Part shown: piece after piece, positions 55,481-64,000 of the stretch
How the letters are laid out: each line of letters opens with the position of its first letter
Position numbering within the stretch: the first letter of the stretch is position 1
Assembly (NCBI GenBank): GCA_947499955.1
Contig: CANMQI010000019.1
Location: forward strand, 1-64,000
Direction of reading: 5' to 3'
DNA length: 64,000 nucleotides
Source: an uncultured Granulosicoccus sp.
GTDB lineage: Bacteria > Pseudomonadota > Gammaproteobacteria > Granulosicoccales > Granulosicoccaceae
The notes under the pieces: model-generated
Told to the model about the DNA's origin: nothing
The model's input: only the letters and a program-made list of their open reading frames with translations
Database searches by the model: none
Program-made: the position numbers and the translations under genes

Positions 55481-56403
55481 AAGGCATCTCTCTCCTTCTG
55501 CTGAGTCCGTTAATGCAGGATTGATGGAAGCAGCTGTTGCTGCCGTGTCATGCGACCTGAAGTACGCGCTTTTCATCGGTATCAGTAAGGGGCGATGATC
55601 TTGTCGCTCAGTTCACGACACTCACAATATGGAGGAATCAGTCTTGGCGCAACGGGGCTTTTCGAGCTTGAACAGCCGCGCCACTGGCACGATATCCACA
55701 GGCTGTAAACCCTGTGTAACAGCATGTGTAACGATACGTTACAGCGTGAATCTTTCTGAAACAGTTTTCAGATCATGTCGATCAGTGTGTAACGGTTTTT
55801 GGTGCCTTGCTTGTAGTTTCATAAGATTTTCACAGGACCATAAACAACATTACAGACTGTCCATGTCTTGTTCTTACGATGAGAGGACGGCGATTACCTG
55901 CCAATCAGTTACACAATTCTTCCTGCAGCACTCATACGATCACACTCTGCAATGCTGTCCCCTGCATGAGTTGAATACCCGAAAGACTCTGACTGACATC
56001 CATCCAAGGGCACAGTTGCATTGAAAGAAAACCGGGTGAAACCGGATAATCTGCATTTAGCCCTTCACGAAAGACGATGTTTCGTATAGTCTCTGGCCAA
56101 AGCCGTCACAGGACTTGTTCGCTCTCAGGCAGAAACAGCCCCTCAGGCAGTATCGATTCCTCATCCTTGCAATGGATGAAGCACTGACGAATCCTGCGTC
56201 GATGTTGGGCACTGCATTGCTGATTGTCCGACGTTGACTGGTTTGACGATATCGGCGCTCATGATGCCCCCCGAGCAGAAGCCTCGCCGGGAACAGGCAG
56301 CGACGCGTCGGGGACACAGCTGACAAGCCGACCATCATCACGATGATCGTTCTGCACCCACTGGCGTTCAGACCGGGTGCCTGACACTGAAAGGAATGGA
56401 ACC
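55481..56403. promoter_or_regulatory. 923-bp divergent control region of the monooxygenase operon
   Basis: No credible gene lies here; the open frames are Cys/Arg-rich and lack starts. The notable feature is a cluster of TGTAAC half-sites: 55715-55720, 55727-55732, 55738-55743 (inverted), 55788-55793 and GTTACA at 55908-55913. Two of these form a perfect palindrome (listed separately). I found no good GG-N10-GC sigma54 element within 220 bases of the alpha-subunit start. Confidence 0.5.
55727..55743. promoter_or_regulatory. Perfect palindrome TGTAACGATACGTTACA
   Basis: A 17-bp inverted repeat with 6-base arms around GATAC, about 250 bases upstream of the hydroxylase start and flanked by further TGTAAC half-sites. 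It is a good candidate binding site for the AcoR-type regulator encoded at 58922. Confidence 0.6.
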
Positions 56404-56682
56404 ATGCCTGGCAGACCTGATGCGATAGAAAGCCTTCTCATTCAGCGTTTGGAGCTGGTCGGCAAGTTGTCACAGGCAACAGCCGAGCACATGCGCATAC
56501 TGCAGATGAGTCGCGGTATTGATGTTCTATTGATGAAGCAACCCGAGTCCCCGGATACCTGCCAGGACAGATCGGAGACCGACAACCGCATTGCCGATAG
56601 TCAGGCAGCCATCGACTCACTGGAATCCAGTCTTGCAGTAATAGACAAGAGTATCGAATCAATCATGAATACGGAGGTGTAA
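56404..56682 (+). CDS. Small coiled-coil protein, unknown
   Basis: A 92-residue soluble protein with AAGGA ahead of ATG 56404. It looks like two helices (AIESLLIQRLELVGKLSQAT and a second, IADSQAAIDSLESSLAVIDK) joined by a Pro-rich hinge, a helical hairpin. No family is recognised. GGAGGTGT at its 3' end serves the next gene, whose ATG is two bases after this stop, so the two are translationally coupled. It is the first gene on the plus strand beyond the monooxygenase control region. Confidence 0.6.
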   Translation: MPGRPDAIESLLIQRLELVGKLSQATAEHMRILQMSRGIDVLLMKQPESPDTCQDRSETDNRIADSQAAIDSLESSLAVIDKSIESIMNTEV

Positions 56683-56683
56683 G

Positions 56684-57817
56684 ATGGTAGGCAACCGTTC
56701 CGCTGGAACTTCTCTTTTTGATCTTCTGGCAAGAGCATGGACCTTTGAAGAAGAGCTCATGCAGACAGAATTCAATCAGGCAGACACGGCCGTGTTCTTC
56801 CGCCTGAAATCCGGGAAGCTGGCTCTGGCAAGCAACAAGGATTCAGAAAGCCCGAAGAGTCGAACACGCATAGAAGCAGACACCGGGCGCACGACGATTC
56901 GCCAACGCAAGAATCCGATTCCCGAGGCCAGAGTGCTGCCCCTGATGAGCAACCCGGCACTGCCTGTCGTGCGCTTCGGCGAGCAGGGCTTCATGGCGGT
57001 CGACATCGACGGCATGCCCCACCAGATAACCGCGCAGGGGCAGTGCATCGAAAAACCTGCCTCGCTGCTCAATGGCAAGATCCTGTCTCTATGCAGTAGC
57101 CAGCGAGGCGAGACCCTGGCGATTGCAGGGCCCTCATCCATCAGCATTCACAAGACACCAAGCATGCATGTCGTCGCCGAAATCGACATTGACCGACAGG
57201 TCGACTGCATGGCCTTCTCCACTGCCGGCAACCTTCTGGCCGTTTACGGCGAAGGCACTCTGACGCTGATCGATGCTACCGACTCGGCGACCCCCATGCG
57301 TCACATCCAGGGTATCGACAAGGCAACGCAGATCAACTGGGACCCATCAGGCAAGTACCTGTCATGCACATCAGCCAGCCAGGCCTTCTGGATTGTCGAC
57401 ATCAAGTCGGGCACGGTTCAACGGGTCGAGGGCTACCCAGGCCAGGTCAGTGTTGCCACGTTTTCTGAAGCCGGCAAGGCATTGGTCACCTCCGGCGCAT
57501 TTCGTGTAGCGGGATGGTCAACCGACGACCTGCCACAGAACGATCAACCCGGTACACCCTTGACCACCGGCAAGGCCGGCATGGTTGCCATCAACACCGT
57601 CGCGGCGCACCCGCTTCGCAGTCTCGTCGCGGTAGGGTATCCCGATGGGCTCGTGACCATTACCAGTATCGGGACTTCGCAGGAAATGATGGTCCACAAG
57701 GAAGACGGCACGGAAGTCAAACAGCTGGCCTGGTCTGATACAGGCGAACATCTGACCATCGGATTCAAATCCGGAAAGGCAGCCGTTGTCACCTTTCCCG
57801 ACAAACTCTTCAAGTAA
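56684..57817 (+). CDS. WD40-like beta-propeller protein
   Basis: A 377-residue soluble protein. After an N-terminal helix (TSLFDLLARAWTFEEELMQT) come degenerate WD40-type blades: FSTAGNLLAVYGEGTLTLID, QINWDPSGKYLSCTSASQAF, ATFSEAGKALVTSGAFRVAG, VAAHPLRSLVAVGYPDGLVT and LAWSDTGEHLTIGFKSGKAA. It has no signal peptide, so it is probably a cytosolic scaffold. Its partner may be the coiled-coil protein encoded immediately upstream. No catalytic motif is seen, and a link to the monooxygenase is inferred from location only. Confidence 0.7.
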   Translation: MVGNRSAGTSLFDLLARAWTFEEELMQTEFNQADTAVFFRLKSGKLALASNKDSESPKSRTRIEADTGRTTIRQRKNPIPEARVLPLMSNPALPVVRFGEQGFMAVDIDGMPHQITAQGQCIEKPASLLNGKILSLCSSQRGETLAIAGPSSISIHKTPSMHVVAEIDIDRQVDCMAFSTAGNLLAVYGEGTLTLIDATDSATPMRHIQGIDKATQINWDPSGKYLSCTSASQAFWIVDIKSGTVQRVEGYPGQVSVATFSEAGKALVTSGAFRVAGWSTDDLPQNDQPGTPLTTGKAGMVAINTVAAHPLRSLVAVGYPDGLVTITSIGTSQEMMVHKEDGTEVKQLAWSDTGEHLTIGFKSGKAAVVTFPDKLFK

Positions 57818-57841
57818 TCCGAGCAGAACGACGGATCCACG

Positions 57842-57895
57842 CACCAACCACACCAACCACACCAACCACACCAACCACACCAACCACACCAACCA
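57842..57895 (+). repeat. 9-bp tandem repeat (CACCAACCA)6 in a 5' leader
   Basis: Six perfect copies sit between the WD40-like gene and the 60-residue gene, ending five bases before its CAGGAG ribosome site. The tract is pyrimidine/adenine-rich on the RNA and should be unstructured. It could act as a spacer or translation enhancer, and its copy number may vary. Confidence 0.95.
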
Positions 57896-57909
57896 CACAG
57901 GAGTAGACC

Positions 57910-58092
57910 ATGAGCGACAAATTGTCCGAAGAGGAAATCAGCAAGGACAAGTACTTCACCGAGATCTCGCGCATCTCGGAAGAGATGATCAAGGACCATG
58001 GCAAGGACTTTGCCATGGGCGCCCTGGTCATGGCTGCCCAGTGGATTGCGCAAAACCAGGAACCCAAGGCACAGAAAGAGGCGGTTGCCTAA
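57910..58092 (+). CDS. 60-residue acidic helical protein, unknown
   Basis: The ORF has a good ribosome site (CAGGAG, seven bases before the ATG). The protein is two helices: a charged N-terminal one (KLSEEEISKDKYFTEISRIS) and a more hydrophobic one (FAMGALVMAAQWIAQNQE) that may pack against a partner or membrane. No family is recognised. It follows the WD40-like gene after the 9-bp repeat tract and is probably in the same transcript. Confidence 0.55.
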   Translation: MSDKLSEEEISKDKYFTEISRISEEMIKDHGKDFAMGALVMAAQWIAQNQEPKAQKEAVA

Positions 58093-58392
58093 GGCGCTTA
58101 TCGTGTCAGTTCCTTGATCTTCCCTGCGTGCAGCAGATGTTTCAGCTCCCGAAGACGGTTGCCAGCCATTGCACTCCGGTGAGAAGAATCAGATCGGATC
58201 AATCCAGGCATGCGTCGGCGAATACGGCCAGTCGCTGCATTCCGGCATGCTTGACACAAGACTGTTTACATTGCGTTATAAGTGAGATAACCTGATTTTT
58301 CGCGTATGGCGATGGGTGATCCTGCTTGTCCGCACCCCAATGTCGAAGCCAACCCTTGCACGTCAAGTGGTTGAATTTACAGGACAACTATC
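58093..58392. promoter_or_regulatory. Intergenic region with a candidate promoter
   Basis: 300 bases without a gene. TTGACA at 58251-58256 and a -10-like TATAAG at 58277-58282 (or GTTATA at 58275-58280) could form a promoter for the 160-residue gene, although the spacing is 18-20 bases. Confidence 0.35.
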
Positions 58393-58875
58393 ATGGTTGA
58401 CATCATCTCCAGAAAATCCGGCCCGCGACGCGAAGATGTCGAAGCCAGGCGCACCATCAACAGGAACTGGCCAACGATCAGCCGTCTGGCCGATCAGATC
58501 AGCAGCGGCGGCTATTCTCGTTCTCGCAAGGCGCTGGCCGATGCCAACAAGACGCCTGAGCCGCTTCAATCGAATCTGCATATTGTCGGCGGATCCAGCA
58601 AAGAGCTCGAAGCGGAGCCCATGGTCCGTGTCAGCATGAACAACCGAGTCATTGTCATGGATGTACGCTCAGGCAAACAGTTGCAGTATCTTGGCGCACT
58701 TCGGTTTCAGGGGCAGCAGAAATACTTTGCTCTGGCGACCAGCGGCAATGACTTCTTCGCCACGGTTGACGATGAAACCGAACAGAAGCTTGCCGATCTG
58801 GATGGGGTCGTCATCGAATCCGACGACGTGCAGGACAAATTCATTCAGGTGATAAAAAACAGGTTGGACCTGTAG
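58393..58875 (+). CDS. Hypothetical protein next to the monooxygenase regulator
   Basis: A 160-residue soluble protein. The first 75 residues are polar with basic, low-order sequence (ISRKSGPRREDVEARRTINR); the second half looks like a compact alpha/beta domain (VRVSMNNRVIVMDVRSGKQL, YFALATSGNDFFATVDDETE, DKFIQVIKNRL). No family is recognised. It ends 46 bases before the AcoR-type regulator gene on the same strand, so it may be co-transcribed with it. Confidence 0.6.
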   Translation: MVDIISRKSGPRREDVEARRTINRNWPTISRLADQISSGGYSRSRKALADANKTPEPLQSNLHIVGGSSKELEAEPMVRVSMNNRVIVMDVRSGKQLQYLGALRFQGQQKYFALATSGNDFFATVDDETEQKLADLDGVVIESDDVQDKFIQVIKNRLDL

Positions 58876-58921
58876 CTTCAGACAGGTCTTCTCTTTCCAA
58901 TGTGTATCAGGCCCACAACCG

Positions 58922-60979
58922 GTGACCACTCCTCCCGACGACATCAGAAAAATGCGCACAAGCTATTGCAGCGCTCAGAAGCGGCAAGCCGCTTCATCCA
59001 GCAGGGAAGCTGAGTATCGCCACTACGAAACCATGCGTGCATGGGAGAGTTTTGTGGAAGGAGGTCTTGCGAGCGCAGACCTCGAGAAAACGGTTCGAAC
59101 CGAAATCCTGGCAAGCTGGGCACGATGTTCAATGTCCGGCGTCAGCGCACTGGCCGATGCCTCACCCCAGAAAGTCGATGACAACAACATTCATCAGCTG
59201 AGGAGGAAGAATCACCACCTGTGTGAAGCGGCAAGAATCGCCTTTGAAAGACTGGCACCTCATCTGTCAGGAACCGGCGCCATTCTGATACTGACCGACC
59301 GCGATGGCACTGTGGTAGACGTTGTTGGCGACGACCAGACGCTGGACCTGGGACGGGAAATTCATCTTGAAGTCGGCGGTGTCTGGGATGAGCGGGTCAT
59401 CGGCACCAATGGTATCGGCACGGCCCTGCGTACCGGCAAGCCGACATACGTGCATGCCTCGGAACATTTCTGCCAAGGCATACAATCCTGGACCTGCGTC
59501 GGTGTTCCCATCATCGATGCCCTGGACCGATCCGTTATCGGCGTCATCGACCTGTCCGGTCCTTCCAGCATCCACCAACCCCACAATGTGGCCCTGGTGG
59601 TCTCTACCGCCAGAGAAATCGAATTACACCTGGCGCAACGCCAGCGCGAAGAACATACCACCTTGCTGGAAGAATTCATCGGCAATCCCAGGCGCCATGA
59701 CAGCAACAGCGTCATCGTTCTGCTCAACAGCGCCGGCAAGGTTGTCTTCAGCCGAAATACCGAACAACTGGAGCGGGACGGCTTCGGTCGATTCGATACC
59801 GGCACACAGCTACTGGACCTCTATCCTGACATGTCGGTGCGTGAACTCGAGGCCGCCTTGCCACCGACCCTGCCAACCAAGGATATCGACCTCATCAAGG
59901 CGGGCGGAGAGACACAGGGAGTCGCGCTGATATTCCACAACCAGCTCGCATCACGGTCACTACGCAGCAGCTCGGCAGGCATCTCGATCAAACCGCGAGC
60001 CGGCATCCCCGAGGATGATGTCAGGATCGTCGGCGAGTGCCCCCGAATGCAGGAAGCGATCGAGTTCGCCTACCGCGCGGCAGAAATGAAAGTGCCCGTA
60101 CTCATCCAGGGTGAGACCGGTGTTGGCAAGGAGATGTTTGCGCGCCTGATACATAGCCACCTCTCCAGCCAGAGCATTCCCTATGTCGTCGTCAATTGCG
60201 CTACCTTGTCGCCGGATTCGATAAGAGACGAGTTGTTCGGTCACGCCGCGGATGCCTACGCCAGCGCCTCCCGCGAAGACAAGCTGGGCAAATTCGAAAA
60301 AGCCAACGGCGGCGTGCTCTGCCTTGATGAAGTCGGCGATATGCCACTCGAGCTGCAAACCTATCTGTTGCGCACGCTGGAACAACGTGCCATCTATCGA
60401 GTAGGTTGCGATATCCGGCGGCCCATCGATGTCCAGCACATTGCGATGACCAGTCGCAACATTCGCGAAGACATCGTCAACGGTCGATTCCGACAGGATC
60501 TGTTCTATCGCATTGGCACCATCGTGATCGAAATCCCCCCGCTACGCGATAGAGGGGAAGATCTTGATCTGTTGATCGATTATTTCAACGAGAAACTCTC
60601 CCGCAAGTTCGGGCGTGAGGCGTTGAAGTTCGACGCAAGCAGCATCACTGCCTTCAGGCAGTATCACTGGCCAGGCAATGTTCGCGAGCTACGCAACATC
60701 ATCGAAAGACTGTGCCTGCTGAATCGGAAGAGCATCGTGTCCGCCTCCGACTTGCCCGCAGAGATCAACAACCCCGGTTCAGTCGGCTTTGCGTCCAATA
60801 CCGAGCCGTCCATGTCACTGCACAAGACAATGGACCTGGACGAGATCGAGTCAATCGCCATTCAACGCACGATAGACAAGGAAAAGGGCAATCTGTCGAA
60901 AGCTGCCGCCACACTCGGCATATCGCGCCCTACCCTGTATCGCAAGATCAAGGCCTACGGTCTGAACCGCAACGGGTAG
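58922..60979 (+). CDS. AcoR-type NtrC-family regulator with a degenerate GAFTGA loop
   Basis: A 685-residue activator starting at GTG 58922 (ATG 58952 is an alternative). An N-terminal GAF domain (VGGVWDERVIGTNGIGTALR, then SWTCVGVPIIDALDRSVIGV) should sense an inducer. The AAA+ domain has Walker A GETGVGKEMFARLIH and Walker B GGVLCLDEVGDMP. Where sigma54 activators carry GAFTGA, this protein reads DAYASA within ELFGHAADAYASASREDK, losing the sigma54-contacting Thr. The C-terminus is a Fis-type HTH (LSKAAATLGISRPTLYRKIK). Family relatives (MimR, AcoR) control neighbouring oxidation operons, so it probably governs the monooxygenase genes. Confidence 0.87.
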   Translation: MTTPPDDIRKMRTSYCSAQKRQAASSSREAEYRHYETMRAWESFVEGGLASADLEKTVRTEILASWARCSMSGVSALADASPQKVDDNNIHQLRRKNHHLCEAARIAFERLAPHLSGTGAILILTDRDGTVVDVVGDDQTLDLGREIHLEVGGVWDERVIGTNGIGTALRTGKPTYVHASEHFCQGIQSWTCVGVPIIDALDRSVIGVIDLSGPSSIHQPHNVALVVSTAREIELHLAQRQREEHTTLLEEFIGNPRRHDSNSVIVLLNSAGKVVFSRNTEQLERDGFGRFDTGTQLLDLYPDMSVRELEAALPPTLPTKDIDLIKAGGETQGVALIFHNQLASRSLRSSSAGISIKPRAGIPEDDVRIVGECPRMQEAIEFAYRAAEMKVPVLIQGETGVGKEMFARLIHSHLSSQSIPYVVVNCATLSPDSIRDELFGHAADAYASASREDKLGKFEKANGGVLCLDEVGDMPLELQTYLLRTLEQRAIYRVGCDIRRPIDVQHIAMTSRNIREDIVNGRFRQDLFYRIGTIVIEIPPLRDRGEDLDLLIDYFNEKLSRKFGREALKFDASSITAFRQYHWPGNVRELRNIIERLCLLNRKSIVSASDLPAEINNPGSVGFASNTEPSMSLHKTMDLDEIESIAIQRTIDKEKGNLSKAAATLGISRPTLYRKIKAYGLNRNG

Positions 60980-61184
60980 TGGCTCAATCGGGGTGATACT
61001 CGGAGTCTGCGTGCGCCTGCCCGACAAGGCGACCCGACGAAAACGCTCTGGAGTGTGACGCGGAGGCGCAGCGCAGGTGGACGGGCGCCCCGGACAGCTC
61101 ATCTGGCCATCCTGCATAGTCGACAGCGGTGCAGCTTCTGGCTAGAGTATCAAGCTGCCAAGGGTCGAGAGGGACAGCAGGACA

Positions 61185-62303
61185 ATGAGTGACAAGACAG
61201 CGTTTGTCTGGGATGAGAAGTGTTTCTGGCATTCTGGAGGCAACTACGCCTTGCTGGCGCCGGTAGGCGGACTGGTGCAACCCATGGTTGCCGGTGGCCT
61301 GCCGGAAGCCCCCGAGACCAAGCGCCGATTGAAGAACCTGATGGATGTCACCGGGCTCTCCAGTGAACTGGCGATGATGAGTGCAGAACCCGCCTCCATG
61401 GAAGACCTGCTGCGCGTGCATCCCGCCAGCTATCTCGATGCATTCAAGGAAATGTCGGACAACGGTGGCGGTGAGCTGGGATTGCGTACACCCTTCGGCC
61501 CCGGTGCATTCGAGATAGCCAGTCTGTCTGCCGGCCTGGTTTGCCAGGCACTTGAAAGCGTACTGCGCGGCGAGGCCCGTAATGCCTACGCCCTGTCTCG
61601 GCCACCGGGCCATCACTGCCTGCCGGATCACCCTAACGGGTTCTGTCTGCTGGCCAATATCGCCATTGCCATTGAACGGGCCAGGTCAGCGGGACTCGGC
61701 AAACGCTTCGCGGTGGTTGACTGGGATGTACACCATGGCAACGGCACTGAAGCCATTTTCCTGGAGCGTGACGATGTACTGAGCATATCCATTCATCAGG
61801 ATCGTTGCTATCCCCATGACACCGGCAAGACCGACAATATCGGCAAGGGTACTGGCAAGGGCTTCAACATGAACATCCCTCTGCCTCCCGGCTGCGGACA
61901 CAAGGCCTATCTGGATGTCATGGAGCGCCTCGTGATACCAAGACTTCAGCAGTACGATGCTGACGTCGTCATCATCGCCTGTGGCTTTGACGCGGCAGGT
62001 TTCGACCCACTGGCACGCATGATGTGTTCAGCCGAGACCTACCAACTCATGACCCGGCAGATCATGGCGGTCACTGACGGACGCCTGGTGGCCGCCCATG
62101 AAGGTGGATACTCGGAAGTGTATGTTCCCTTCTGCGGCCATGCCATGCTGGAGGAAATGTCCGGCACCGATATTCGGGCTGCAGATCCCTTGTACAATCG
62201 TGTCACTTCACAACAGCCCGATGAACATGTCGACGCTTTTCACCGAGGTGTGGTCGACAGGATACGCGATGAGCTTCGGTCGTTCGGCGCGTTTGCTGAG
62301 TGA
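61185..62303 (+). CDS. Histone deacetylase-like amidohydrolase (acetylpolyamine amidohydrolase group)
   Basis: A 372-residue zinc-dependent deacetylase. Key motifs are SRPPGHHCLPDHPNGFC (tandem His of the charge relay), VVDWDVHHGNGTEAIF (zinc Asp and His), ISIHQDRCYPHDTG, and the second zinc Asp in IACGFDAAGFDPL, ending with AAHEGGYSEVY. These residues are all in place. Bacterial members of this class II-like group remove acetyl groups from polyamines or other small amides. A flavin amine oxidase gene overlaps or abuts its end, supporting a role in polyamine catabolism. Confidence 0.88.
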   Translation: MSDKTAFVWDEKCFWHSGGNYALLAPVGGLVQPMVAGGLPEAPETKRRLKNLMDVTGLSSELAMMSAEPASMEDLLRVHPASYLDAFKEMSDNGGGELGLRTPFGPGAFEIASLSAGLVCQALESVLRGEARNAYALSRPPGHHCLPDHPNGFCLLANIAIAIERARSAGLGKRFAVVDWDVHHGNGTEAIFLERDDVLSISIHQDRCYPHDTGKTDNIGKGTGKGFNMNIPLPPGCGHKAYLDVMERLVIPRLQQYDADVVIIACGFDAAGFDPLARMMCSAETYQLMTRQIMAVTDGRLVAAHEGGYSEVYVPFCGHAMLEEMSGTDIRAADPLYNRVTSQQPDEHVDAFHRGVVDRIRDELRSFGAFAE

Positions 62304-62320
62304 CAACGACCTCCGGACAC

Positions 62321-63409
62321 ATGACTGTGACAGACTCATCCGTGATCATTGTCGGTGGTGGCCTCAGTGGGCTGTGTGCCGGCTTCAGACTGCACCAGCT
62401 CGACATCCCCTTTCGATTGTTCGAAGCCAGAGCGCGGCTGGGTGGTCGCATACTCGCCACTGACGACACCCATATCGATCTCGGCCCCTCCTGGTTCTGG
62501 CCCGGCCAACGCCAGATTGCAGCATTGATCGAAGAACTCGGTCTGCAGGAGAGTATCTACCCACAAGCCAGTTCGGGTTTATCCGTCATGGAATATGGCG
62601 ACGGCTCCTTGCAGACGAGCCAGGGCGGCGCCTCCATGGCTGGATCAAACCGGCTGGACGGTGGCATGCAATGCTTGATTGACGCCTTGGCCGACCTCTT
62701 GCCCACGGACTGTGTACAACTCTCATCGGCAGTCCAGCGTATCGAACAGACCCCTGATGGCATTGCAGCCAGCATCGAGCACGCTGGCATGGAAACGACA
62801 ATACAAGGCCAATGCATCATTCTGGCATTGCCCCCGCGTGTGCTTGCCCAGTCCATCGAGTTCCACCCTGGCCTGCCCAGCAAGGAGGGGCAGCTACTCG
62901 AACAGATCCCCACCTGGATGGCGGGTCAATGCAAATTCATCGCCGAGTACCGCAATGCCTTCTGGCTGGCCGACGGCTTATCCGGTGACGGCTTCAGCCA
63001 GCTGGGACCCCTGGGTGAAATTCACGATGCCTCCCCTCGAGTCGGCGGTACGCATGCGCTGTTCGGCTTTGTCGGCATACCGCCCGGGCAGCGCCGGGGT
63101 CAAGACGACGCACTGAAACAGGCAGCGCTCCAGCAACTGACCCGAATGTTCGGCAAGGCCGCTGCCGAGCCGCTTGCCGTACACCTGAAGGACTGGGCAT
63201 TCGATGAGCGAACGGCCACGGCATACGATCGCAGCCCCGATGCCCCACGTGGTCACGGTCGCCCCACCCTAAGCAGTGAGTGGGACAACCGCGTGCTGTG
63301 GGCAGGCACCGAGACCGCTGGCCTGACAGATCATTCGAACGGCTATCTGGAAGGCGCTGTGGAAGCGGGCAATCGAGTCGCCGCCCTGGTGAACAAACTG
63401 CGCTCATAA
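62321..63409 (+). CDS. FAD-dependent amine oxidase
   Basis: A 362-residue flavoprotein. ATG 62321 is preferred because the dinucleotide motif VIIVGGGLSGLCAGFRL begins soon after; GTG 62300, which overlaps the upstream stop, is possible. The fold continues with LFEARARLGGRI, DLGPSWFWPGQ and the C-terminal VLWAGTETAGLTDHSNGYLE followed by GAVEAGNRVA, typical of monoamine/polyamine oxidases. It is coupled to the HDAC-like gene; together they could deacetylate and then oxidise acetylated polyamines. The substrate is inferred. Confidence 0.86.
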   Translation: MTVTDSSVIIVGGGLSGLCAGFRLHQLDIPFRLFEARARLGGRILATDDTHIDLGPSWFWPGQRQIAALIEELGLQESIYPQASSGLSVMEYGDGSLQTSQGGASMAGSNRLDGGMQCLIDALADLLPTDCVQLSSAVQRIEQTPDGIAASIEHAGMETTIQGQCIILALPPRVLAQSIEFHPGLPSKEGQLLEQIPTWMAGQCKFIAEYRNAFWLADGLSGDGFSQLGPLGEIHDASPRVGGTHALFGFVGIPPGQRRGQDDALKQAALQQLTRMFGKAAAEPLAVHLKDWAFDERTATAYDRSPDAPRGHGRPTLSSEWDNRVLWAGTETAGLTDHSNGYLEGAVEAGNRVAALVNKLRS

Positions 63410-63439
63410 GCCTGCAGGCCGCAACTCGCGCAGCAGGAC

Positions 63440-64000
<561 letters not shown>

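Noticed and set aside
55948-55963. Minus-strand AGGGGACAGCATTGCA as a sigma54 promoter for the monooxygenase operon
   Set aside because: GG-N10-GC and TTGCA are present, but the -24 half fits poorly and the site is about 470 bases from the start codon, beyond the probable activator sites. The regulator also lacks a GAFTGA loop.
55629-56341. ORFs of 131 codons (plus) and 94 codons (minus) in the monooxygenase control region
   Set aside because: Both are rich in Cys, Ser and Arg, lack ribosome sites and resemble no protein; they read as chance frames in regulatory DNA.
57842-57895. CRISPR-like array
   Set aside because: The units are 9 bases, directly abutting, with no spacers and no cas genes in the window.

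Overview
The window looks like the chromosome of a free-living, probably marine, gammaproteobacterium. GC content is moderate to high. Protein families include BetT/BetB betaine synthesis, MacAB, class Ib ribonucleotide reductase, PHA phasin and depolymerase-like esterases, HdeD, MgtC, YceI, a GGDEF/EAL protein and a propane-type soluble diiron monooxygenase. Granulosicoccus-like bacteria would fit, but this taxonomic guess is an inference. I see no rRNA or tRNA genes, CRISPR array, phage module, integrase or transposase.

Layout. 1-8.3 kb: the end of an Ala-Asp repeat protein, a secreted protein, an FGGY sugar kinase, a ThrE-type exporter, and a DUF6502 gene preceded by perfect palindromes and overlapping a large FN3/beta-helix lipoprotein gene. 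8.5-17.1 kb: RidA, an AhpD-like protein with a divergent TetR regulator and its probable operators, DDAH, a YrhK protein, an orphan Pycsar-effector-like membrane protein coupled to a DUF3616 protein, a universal stress protein behind an FNR-type box, a methyltransferase, and DUF421 and MgtC membrane proteins. 17.1-17.3 kb: a compact unit encoding a possible 24-residue peptide. 17.4-31.4 kb: topoisomerase IB, a phosphoesterase, HdeD, a CsbD-like lipoprotein, lactate dehydrogenase, an esterase, a YHYH protein, an SLC13 transporter, the betB-betT pair, and a secreted protein with an (Ala-Gln)9 tract. 31.7-40 kb: phasin, a second PHB-depolymerase-like esterase, macA (interrupted by an in-frame amber codon) with macB, a CotH-kinase lipoprotein and YceI.

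40.1-43.6 kb holds a tightly overlapping operon: ribbon-helix-helix protein, CHAD, ParA, CYTH and Nudix. It joins polyphosphate-linked domains to a partition-type ATPase and its DNA-binding partner, and is the best candidate for an undescribed system (polyphosphate granule positioning and turnover). 46.4-55.5 kb is a minus-strand propane-monooxygenase-like operon: hydroxylase alpha, reductase, hydroxylase beta, coupling protein and a dedicated GroEL, followed by a VOC protein and a Tat-exported GMC dehydrogenase pair that could oxidise the alcohol product. Divergent to it are four genes, three of them unrecognised and one a WD40-like propeller (56.4-58.9 kb), then an AcoR-type regulator whose sigma54-contact loop is degenerate. 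The window closes with an HDAC-like amidohydrolase and an amine oxidase (probable polyamine breakdown) and the C-terminal part of NrdF.
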